A DNA stretch of 56,092 nt from assembly GCA_025357835.1 (NCBI GenBank), contig JANYLM010000137.1, positions 1 to 56,092 of the forward strand, given 5' to 3'. The DNA comes from Gammaproteobacteria bacterium. Lineage in GTDB: Bacteria > Pseudomonadota > Gammaproteobacteria > Steroidobacterales > Steroidobacteraceae. The notes under the pieces are model-generated. The model ran no database searches, was not told the DNA's origin, and saw only the letters and a program-made list of their open reading frames with translations. A program made the position numbers and the translations under genes. Shown here in pieces: positions 24,360 through 33,000 of this stretch. Positions within the stretch are counted from its first letter, which is position 1. The number at the start of each line of letters is the position of its first letter.

Positions 24360-25739
24360 CTAGGTCAGCAGCATTTTCGGCAATGGAATCGATGCCGTCA
24401 CGATGGTGCCGCCGGTGGTTGGGCTGCGCACATTCCAGCTGCCGCCAAGGGCCGCAATTCGATGGCGCATCGACGCCAAGCCGTGCGATGTACTGGTTTG
24501 AAGTCGATGCGGCGGGATGCCTTTACCGTCATCGGAGACCCGCAGGATAAAGGTATTTCCTTCTATCCCAATGGCTAGGTCCGCGGATTTCGCCTCTGCG
24601 TGCTTGAGAATGTTCGTCAAGGCTTCTTGGGCAATTCGGAAAACGCCGATTGCCGCATCCGGGTTGAATATGAGCTCCGAATCGGGAATCGTCTCTGTGC
24701 AGCGTAGTCCGGCGCGGCGGCAGGTTTCCTTGAATTGCCAGCGCAACGCCGTGAACAAGCCCATGTTATCGAGCAGGGTGGGCCTCAGTTCCTCGACCAC
24801 TCGGCGTTTCAAATCGACGCCTGCACTCAAGGATTCATGGATGCGCTTAAAGCGCTGTTCGATGGCTGGATCGCTGGTGGGCAGCCGCAATTGAAGCCAG
24901 GACAAATCCATGCGGGCGGCCACCAGTAAGCTGCCCAGCTCATCGTGCAGTTCGCGCGACAGCGCCGACTTCTCCTGTTCCGATACCCCTTGCAAGTGGG
25001 TCGAAAGCTCCGTCAGTTCGCGGGTCCGTTCGTAGACCTGTTGTTCCAGTTCCTGCTTTTGATCGCGCAGGTTGGTAGCTTGCCGAGCGCGCCTGCGCAT
25101 ATCGCTGTACACGAGACGCGTCGCGAGCAAAACCAGTCCGATGTTGAGAATCACTCCCGTGGCGGCCACCCAGCGCGAGATGCGGAAGTCTGCCTGCCAC
25201 TGCGCCGTGGCCGTGGAGAGCTCGCGCGCCTCGGCGAGACGCATGTTGCCGATGATTCTCGATATCTCATCCATGGTGCGCTTGCCCACGTCGGTGCGCA
25301 CCACGTTCAGCGCAGGCGCGGGGCCCCTTCTCTTGAACAGCGCCAAGGTGTCCGCGAGTTCACCTAGCTTCCTGCCGGTGAGAACCCGCAGCTCCTGGAA
25401 CTCGTGGCTATCGTCGTTGCCGCCGTAGGCCTCGTGCACCCGATTGAGCGCCGCCTCGACCTTCGCCACCGCCTCCGTGTAGGGCTGCAGGTAGGAACTC
25501 TCGCCCGTCAACAGATAGCCGCGCTGGCCCGACTCGGCGTCAGTTACGAGCGAAATGAACTCAATCAGGGCTTGCTGCCGCAGCTCCGAATCATGCACTC
25601 GCTCGTTGGCCGCATTGAGGCGCGACTGCCCGGCTGTCGCGAGAAAGAACAGGCCGACCAGGAAGCCGATCAGCAGCAGGGGTGGTAAGGCGATGTACCA
25701 TCGACCGATTTTGCCCAATTCCTCGCCCAAGATTTTCAT
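24360..25739 (-). CDS. CHASE3-domain membrane histidine kinase
   Basis: A 459-residue kinase. It has a first membrane segment at about residues 13-35, an extracytoplasmic CHASE3 domain at about 40-180 (DAESGQRGYLLTGESSY is its hallmark), a second membrane segment at about 185-208, a coiled coil at about 215-250, a HisKA_3 segment with the phospho-acceptor His in SRELHDELGSLL, and an HATPase domain (FRIAQEALTNILKHA, DDGKGIP, GLASMRHRI). ATG 25739 is chosen because the membrane segment follows directly; the in-frame extension to 25844 is Pro/Arg-rich. It has no adjacent regulator on its own strand; the NarL regulator at 21649 is the likely partner. Confidence 0.9.
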   Translation of the reverse strand: MKILGEELGKIGRWYIALPPLLLIGFLVGLFFLATAGQSRLNAANERVHDSELRQQALIEFISLVTDAESGQRGYLLTGESSYLQPYTEAVAKVEAALNRVHEAYGGNDDSHEFQELRVLTGRKLGELADTLALFKRRGPAPALNVVRTDVGKRTMDEISRIIGNMRLAEARELSTATAQWQADFRISRWVAATGVILNIGLVLLATRLVYSDMRRRARQATNLRDQKQELEQQVYERTRELTELSTHLQGVSEQEKSALSRELHDELGSLLVAARMDLSWLQLRLPTSDPAIEQRFKRIHESLSAGVDLKRRVVEELRPTLLDNMGLFTALRWQFKETCRRAGLRCTETIPDSELIFNPDAAIGVFRIAQEALTNILKHAEAKSADLAIGIEGNTFILRVSDDGKGIPPHRLQTSTSHGLASMRHRIAALGGSWNVRSPTTGGTIVTASIPLPKMLLT

Positions 25740-25786
25740 GAAAAAGCGTCCACGTTGCAGCCGAAGAAGTTTAGCATGTGGGCCGA

Positions 25787-25794
25787 TTCCTACA
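25787..25794 (+). promoter_or_regulatory. TTCCTACA motif in divergent gap
   Basis: The same octamer as at 22301 and 22841, placed in the 148-base gap between the divergent CHASE3 kinase and DUF883 genes. Confidence 0.35.
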
Positions 25795-25887
25795 GGGAAG
25801 CCGGGATCGGCGCCGATGGTGCGGCCCGCCGGCCGCTGCCACAATAGCTGTGATAGTGTTCTTCAATGTTCCACAGGAGATTGATCG

Positions 25888-26268
25888 ATGGAAACCACAT
25901 TCGAAGGAACCACTGAGCAGGCGCGCGCCGCCGGGCGTCGCCTCAAGAACGACTTGACGGAGGGCGTACACGAGGTGCGAGCGGCCGCTTCGGGCGAAAT
26001 CAAAAACTTGATTGCCGACGTCGAAGATCTGATGGCGCGGATCGCGGATTTGAAAGATGCCGACGTGGTGCAGATGCGGGTCAAGGTCCAGCGCGCGGTC
26101 GATGCAACGAAGCAAAGCCTGGCCGGTAGCGCCGACGCTCTACGGCAGCGGGCGCAAAAGGCGGCGAGCACGGCTGACGATTATATTCGCGAAAGTCCTT
26201 GGGCTGCCGTGGGCATTGCAGCCCTGGTCGGTGCCGTTGTGGGGATTTTAGCGACTCGCCGTTCCTAG
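25888..26268 (+). CDS. DUF883 (YqjD/ElaB-like) ribosome-associated or stress membrane protein
   Basis: A 126-residue tail-anchored protein. A long soluble amphipathic helical part (about 1-98; KNDLTEGVHEVRAAASG, DALRQRAQKAASTADDYI) is followed by a C-terminal membrane segment (WAAVGIAALVGAVVGILA) ending TRRS. This is the ElaB/YqjD/DUF883 pattern; the E. coli relatives are induced in stationary phase by RpoS and bind ribosomes at the inner membrane. The next two genes parallel E. coli yqjE-yqjK. AGGAG lies 7 bases before ATG 25888. Confidence 0.88.
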   Translation: METTFEGTTEQARAAGRRLKNDLTEGVHEVRAAASGEIKNLIADVEDLMARIADLKDADVVQMRVKVQRAVDATKQSLAGSADALRQRAQKAASTADDYIRESPWAAVGIAALVGAVVGILATRRS

Positions 26269-26270
26269 AG

Positions 26271-26672
26271 TTGTCGACGGTGCGACTGCTGTGGTTATTG
26301 CCGAAAGCGGCGCCCGCGCTGCTGCGCCATCTAGCGGCTTACGTCGATCTTGCTAGTTTGGATTTGGTCAGGGCGAAACGCGAAATGGCAGCGCAGCTCC
26401 TGGCGTCCGCCATCATCGCGCTCTGCGGCATGTTTGCAATTTTCATGGGTTGCCTGGCCGTGGTCGCCTACACCTGGGATACGCCAAATCGTGTCGGCGC
26501 CATCGCATGGATGGGCGGGGCGTTCCTAGTCGTTGCCATCGTGGCGGCCCTGTACCGAGCCAGCACCGTGCGGGTGAAGTCCCCGCTGCTGGCCTCGGTG
26601 CGCCGCGCATGGCAGGAAGATCGCGCGATTCTCGAACGCCTATTGTCGTCGGATGAGGATAGATCTCTATGA
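26271..26672 (+). CDS. YqjE-like (phage holin superfamily III) membrane protein
   Basis: About 133 residues with two membrane segments at roughly 45-68 (ASAIIALCGMFAIFMGCLAV) and 80-103 (VGAIAWMGGAFLVVAIVAAL) between charged ends. It matches the YqjE/DUF1469 type that accompanies YqjD. No ATG exists at the proper place: TTG 26271 and GTG 26280 are the candidates, 2 and 11 bases after the DUF883 stop. The in-frame ATG at 26199 lies inside that gene. The stop overlaps the next start as ATGA. The function is not established; the name holin comes from shape only. Confidence 0.8.
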   Translation: MSTVRLLWLLPKAAPALLRHLAAYVDLASLDLVRAKREMAAQLLASAIIALCGMFAIFMGCLAVVAYTWDTPNRVGAIAWMGGAFLVVAIVAALYRASTVRVKSPLLASVRRAWQEDRAILERLLSSDEDRSL

Positions 26673-27004
26673 CTGACCACGACGAAGTCGCTCGAGCGGA
26701 GATTCTCGCCAGGCTCGCCATTTCGCGCGAGGAGTTGCGGCACGTGCTCGAGCCACCGCGCACCGAGTCCGCCGCCGACGGCAGCTCAAACGGCGGCGCT
26801 CAACCCGGGGGTTTTCCCCGCAGCCGCACCATGCAAATGCTCATGAGCGGCCGCGGGCTCGGAACCCTGGGCGCGGCCGCGGCCGGTCTGCTGATCGCGC
26901 GCCCCGCCTTGGCGCTGCGTCTGCTGCGTCTGCTGCCTACCGGCGGATTTGCGCGAATGCTGCTGATGCGGGCTTTTACTGCGCTGCGGGCGAAACAAGA
27001 ATAG
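26669..27004 (+). CDS. Small Ala/Leu-rich membrane-associated protein, YqjK position
   Basis: A 111-residue protein, start overlapping the YqjE-like stop (ATGA). The N-terminal third is acidic and helical (DEVARAEILARLAISREELR), followed by a Gly/Ser-rich linker and a hydrophobic C-terminal part (LGTLGAAAAGLLIARPALAL). It occupies the position of yqjK in the yqjD-yqjE-yqjK gene trio but I do not recognise a family in the sequence. It ends 29 bases from the convergent glucan synthase gene. Confidence 0.7.
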   Translation: MTDHDEVARAEILARLAISREELRHVLEPPRTESAADGSSNGGAQPGGFPRSRTMQMLMSGRGLGTLGAAAAGLLIARPALALRLLRLLPTGGFARMLLMRAFTALRAKQE

Positions 27005-27033
27005 TGCTCCCCGCTGGCGTTTCGCGCAGCCGC

Positions 27034-30000
27034 TCAGCCCAATGTAACGAGTCCATGGTGGTCGCTGCCGTCATCTACTAAAGTGATTTCACAGGGCGTG
27101 CCCGATAGATCGTGACCATCGAGAGCGGCACGTATGACCCCTTGACTGACGCCATGTGGATTCTTCACGACGATGTGGTAGCGCGACGATCCATGCCTGT
27201 AGGTGAACTCAAACCCGGCCCAGGCGCGCGGAATGCAAGGATTGACGGCTAGAATTCGGCCGCGCACATGGATGCCCAGAATTCCCTCGATGGCGGTGCG
27301 GTACATCCAGCCCGCTGACCCGGTGTACCAGGTCCAGCCGCCACGGCCCACGTGCTGCGCGGACGAGTACACGTCGGCACAGACCACATAGGGTTCTACC
27401 TTGTAGCGATGAATGCCGGCGCGGGTGCTCGAATGATTGATGGGATTGAGAATCGAAAATAGTTCACCGGCCCGATCGCCGTCGCCTAGCAGCGCAAACG
27501 CCCAAGTCGACCACATGGCCGCGTGAGTGTACTGTCCCCCATTCTCACGAAGGCCAGGAGGATAGGCCTTGACGTAGCCGGGGTCGTGTGCGGTGTGATC
27601 GAAGGGCGGCGTGAACAATTTCACCAAGCCGGCACTGCGGCTAACCAGCTGATTGTCGAGCGCGGACATTGCCCGCAGCGCGCGCTCGCGTTCCGCAGCG
27701 CCGGACATCACCGCCCACGATTGAGCGATGGAATCGATCCTGCATTCGTCGCTGACCACCGATCCCAAGGGCGTGCCGTCGTCGAAGTAGCCGCGCCGAT
27801 ACCAGTCGCCGTCCCAGGCTTCGCGCTCGATGGCTTGTTGCAGGGCGAACGCATGTTTGCGCCATTGTGCGGCCGCGGCAGACCCGTCGCGCCGCTCAGC
27901 GATCGGGGCGAACTGCAGCAAGGTGGTGTGCAAAAACCACCCCAACCAAACGCTTTCGCCGCGCCCCGCCGCCCCAACTCGGTTCATTCCGTCGTTCCAA
28001 TCGCCGGTGCCGAATAGCGGCAGCCCGTGTGAACCGATCGCAAGACTCGAATCCAGAGCACGGACGCAGTGTTCGAATAGCGATCCATGGCTCGCCGGCT
28101 CGGGAGCGGCAAAGCTCTCGTGAGTGTCCGCCGGCAGAGGGCCGCCCGCCAGGAACGGCACTTGCTCGTCCAACACGGAAAAATCCTCGGTGACTTCCAG
28201 GTAGTGAGCGACGACGAAGGGCAGCCAAATGCGGTCATCCGAGACGCGGGTTTTCACGCCCTTGCCGGAGGTGGGTAGCCACCAATGCTGCACGTCCCCC
28301 TCTTCGAACTGGCGCGCCGCCGCGCGCAGGATGTGTTCGCGGGCAATCCCTGGTGTCGACACCATGAGCGCCAGGACATCCTGCAATTGATCGCGGAAGC
28401 CGTACGCTCCGCTCGATTGATAAAATGCCGTTCGCGCCCACACCCGGCAAGCGAGGGTCTGATACAGCAGCCAACCGTTGAGCAGGATGTCCATGGAGCG
28501 ATCGGGCGTCTTCACTTGTATGGTGCCGATGACCTCATCCCAAAAGTCCGTCACTTCCTCCAGTGCGGCGTCTAGGTCGATGGTTCGATAACGCTCTAGG
28601 AGTGCCACGGCGTCGGCGGTCGACGCCTCCTCGCCGAGCAGAAACCTAAGTTCGGCGGCTTCACCCGGCAGCAGAGTGATAGTCGTCTGCAGCGCGCCGC
28701 AGGGATCCAAGCCACCGCCGACACGATTCGAGAGGAGGTGGGTGCCAAGCAGCGCCGCGGGCTCGGCAAGAGAGCCGTGACGACCGATGAATTCCGCGCG
28801 ATCGGCGGTGCAGGCTTGCTGCCGCCCCGCCATGTCCATGAATGCGATTCGCGACTGAAAGTCCGTGCTCCAAGGGTTGCGCGCCAGCAGAGCCGCGGTT
28901 TTTGGCTCGATTTCAGTCACGATGAACGCAGCCGTTCTGCTGCGCTGGTTTCCCATCACCCAGTCCAGGTAATGAGTCACCGAGAGCTGCCGCGTTTCGG
29001 CGGAGCGATTGACGATCTTGAGCCGCGAAATTTTCAGCGAGTCCTCGCGCGGCACGAATTGCAAGAGATCCAATGCGATGCCATGCGAGGTATGTTCGAA
29101 CCGGCTATAGCCGAAGCCATGGCGAATAACAAAGGTCGAGGACGGCTCACGAATCGGCAGGGGAGTCGCGCTCCAAAGCTCTCCGGTTGCCTCGTCACGG
29201 ATGTAAATGGCTTCCGCGGGCGCGTCGCTCACCGGATCGTTGCACCAAGGCGTGAGTTGATTCTGCTGCGCGTTCAACGACCAGGTGCTGCCTGAGCCGT
29301 CCGCCGAGGCAAGAAAACCGAATTGAGCATTGGCGATCACGTTGATCCAGGGCGCCGGTGTCCACTGGCCCTCGTCGAGGGTCACGGCATATTCGCGCCC
29401 CTCCGCCGCAAACCCGCCGAGCCCGTTGAAAAACTCCAGCGGCAGTGTGCCGCGCGCGGCCGCTTCCCCTGCCTTGTCGTTGTTCCGCAGGCGTTGGCGA
29501 GGCGCCGGTTCCGGTTCGCGCAGCCGCGCCAGTTGATCGTTCAAGCTGCCGCGCCGCGCGACGAACACCGCGCGCGCGGCCGTTTGCAACAAATCGCGAC
29601 TGGCGGCCGGCAACAAATCAGCGCGCAGTAGGAAGACCGCTCCGCGCCGGGTGCCGTCCTCATCGCGGCGGGTTTGCGAGGTTCTGATCGCGGCATCCAA
29701 TGCCTGCTGCAGATCCGAGGCGTAGGACGGCGGGCAGTCATTGAGGATGACCAGATCGACGGCCAGGCGCTTCAGCCGCCAATACTCGTGCGCGCGCAGC
29801 AACTGCTTGACGATTTCACTGTCGTGCTCGTCGTCGATCCTGACCAGCACGATGGGCAGGTCGCCGGATATGCCGTGCGGCCACAATGTCGATGGGCCTA
29901 GTTGATTCTTGCCCAGAATATCGCGGGATGCGCGCAACGAGGAATCGGAGTACAGCACCCGATTGGCAACGCGCTGAAATTGCTGAGCCTCTTCGAAGCC

Positions 30001-33000
30001 AACGCCCAGATAGCGCAGCTGCACCTGGGCCTGCGTCCACGCCAGGGTTTTCGCGCGCTCGAAGGCAGCCCGGTCACGATGCTTGTCCACCAGCGCGATG
30101 GCCTGCGCTCGGCTTGCGACGATGCCGGTCCAAAAGGCGACGCGTACGGTTTCGCCGGGCGCGATGCGCACGCGGCGGCGCAGCGCCAGCACCGGATCGA
30201 GAACCGTGCCCGCGGTGTTGGACAGAGGCCGCGCGTCCACGATGGACACGGCATTGCGCAGATCGTGTCCGCGCCCCAGAAACCGAGCTCGGTCGGTTTC
30301 GAATTGCAACCCGCCTATGGCTTCCCCCTCCACGGCGCTGACGTGAGCAACCCACACCTCAGGATCGCCGGGATCGCGGCGTCGCCGAGTAGCCAGCAGT
30401 GCGCCGCTCTCGGCGATGAATTCCGTTTGGACGAAGAGTTTGGAAAACGCCGGATGAGCGGAATCCGCATCGGGGGTGGCCAGCACTACCTCGGCGTAGG
30501 TCGTCAATTCGATTTCCCGGACGCGGCTGCCTTCGTTGGTCAAAGATACCCTGCGGACTTCCGCGTCGTCCTCGGAGGATACGAGGATTTCGGTGGCGGT
30601 GAGGATCGGACCGTCCCTGCGGGTGATCTCGGCCCGATCCTCGAAAAAAGCGACGTAGTAGCTATCCGGCTCGCGACCCACAGGCTGGTAGCCGGCCGAC
30701 CATACTTCGCCGTCGACCACGTCGCGCAAGAACACGAAGCTGCCCCAAGGGTCGCAGGTGGGGTCCTCCCGCCAGCGAGTCACGGCGATGTCCCGCCAAC
30801 GGCTATACCCCGAGCCGGCCGCGGTCAACATCAGGGAATAATTTCCATTCGACAGCAAATGGGTGCGCGGCGCGTCGTGATGCGGAGAGCTGAACAGGCG
30901 CGGCGCGGCTGCCGCCAATTCGCGCAATTCAGGCGCAGTCTTCACTTCGTCGATTCCGGGCGCCGGCACATCGGAATCCCGCGGGGTTCTTTCTTGCAAG
31001 AGTAGCTCCGTGGCTTGAATTGCGGGGTTCGCGTGAAAGCATGCGCGAAACATATCGCCTTTCAAGACATTGGCAATAGCCACCATGATCATGCCCTGGT
31101 GATGGGCCATGTAATTTTTTACCAGCACCACCGGTACACCCTCAGGCAGGCGCGCGGGCGTGAAGTCGAGCGCGTCATACCAGCCAAATCGGCCGCGAGC
31201 GCCGAGTTTCTCCAAGCGTTCGAAATTGCCGATGGCGGCCTTCGGGTCGATCATCGCGGCAAGCCCGGTTGCATAGGGTGCGACCACAGCCTCGTCGCCC
31301 AAACCTCGCTTCAGCCCTAGGCCGGGCACTCCGAAGCTCGAGTATTGATAAGTAAATTCGCGATCGCGGGCATTGAACGCCGACTCGGACACTCCCCAGG
31401 GCAAGCTCCTTTCACTGCCGTATTCAATTTGACGACTGACGATCAGCCGCAAGGTGTCACCAAGCACGCTGCCCTCGGGTTCACGCATCACGAGCGCGGG
31501 CATTAGGTACTCGAACATGGACCCTGACCATGAGACCAGTGCGGAACTTCTATCGACGGGAGTCAGCAAGCGGCCCAACCGGAACCAGTGGCGAACCGGC
31601 AGTTCGCCCTTGGCAATGGCCACGAAACTCGCGAGCCTTGCCTCCGACGCCAGCAGGTCGTAGCAACTGGGATCGAGTACGCGCTCCGCAGCGCTATATC
31701 CGATGGACAATAATTGGCGTTCCGGCTCGACCAGAAACGCGAATTCCATGGCAAGCGAGAAGGCGCGCGCGCGGCGAGCGAGCGCGTCGATTCTGCCCGC
31801 GAGACTCGCTGTCTGAGTTGCGTCCGCTTGTACATCGCGGAGGTGGCTGGCCACATTGGCCCGCAGCAGCTCGGACCATTTGAGCAGCGGCGCGTCGCTG
31901 CCATCACCGTGCTCATCGCTGAGCGCGTGGGCGATGTCGCGGATATTGTCCGCCTGACCGAGAATGGCGGTCAGCGCCGGTGCATGGCCGTCCAGCGCGC
32001 CCGATCTCAAGGAGGCACCCATGGCTTCGAGTGCGGCGCCGAGCTGGCGCGGCGACACGCCGTAATTGCGCCGATCGTCATCGAGGCCTCGGACGACGCC
32101 CTGCATGTGCTCGAGCGTGTCCAGAGCCCCGCGCATGTCGCCGGCCAGGGCAGATTTGTCCAACCAACTCCGGCACACGCCCACCAGTGCCAGTAAGTGT
32201 CCGGCTAAATTGCCGCTGTCCACGGTGGAGATGTATTTTGGATCGAGCGCGCGCAGATCGTGGGTGTCGTACCAATTGTAGAAATGGCCGCGAAACCTCT
32301 CGAGCTTGTCGAGTGAGGCGAAAGTCGCCTCGAGCCGCTCTACGGCGTCGAAAGTGCCCAGCCAGCCAAATTCCCGGGCCGTGGCTATCGACAGCAGGTA
32401 CAGGCCGATGTTCGTGGGCGAGGTGCGATTCGCGATCACGGCATTCGGAGTTTCCTGAAAATTGTCCGGCGGCAGCATGTGGTGTGCGCCGGTGACGAAG
32501 GTTTCGAAGAAACTCCAAGTCTGGCGCGCCATCAGGCGAAGCTTAATCCTGTCGTCCGCCGTCAACGGCTGCACGCGCGTCTTGCGCCACGGCCGGCTGA
32601 CAAAACGGGCGACGATGGGTGCGCACAGCCATGCCAACAAGAAGGGGGCGGCGATGGGTGGAATACCGTGACCCCCAAGAACCAGGGTCAGTGTCAGAAC
32701 AAGAACCAGTAAGACGCCGCCCGCCATGCGCCGGTAGTAGCCGAGCAGCGTAGACGAGGCACCGACTTTCGACTCTGCGGTGGTGGTCCATTGCAGCAGA
32801 TCGCGCCGGGAAATCCCCAGCCGGTACAGGGTGCGCACTATGGCGTCCGTCATGATCCAAGCCTGATCGGCCAGGAACAACAGCCGTAGGCCAATCAACG
32901 AGATGGCCTGAGAAAACTCCTTGCGCACCGTGCGCAGGTAGCCGCTTCGGGTGAAATCCGCGAAGCGCGGCCGTAGATGGAACAGCAATGGCAACAGCAC

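Noticed and set aside
26271..26672. Prophage holin gene
   Set aside because: It sits in a yqjD-yqjE-like trio and no other phage gene is nearby.
29902..31005. Open frame of 367 codons on + inside the glucan synthase gene
   Set aside because: A shadow of the glucan synthase frame; Arg/Gly/Gln-rich with no domain.
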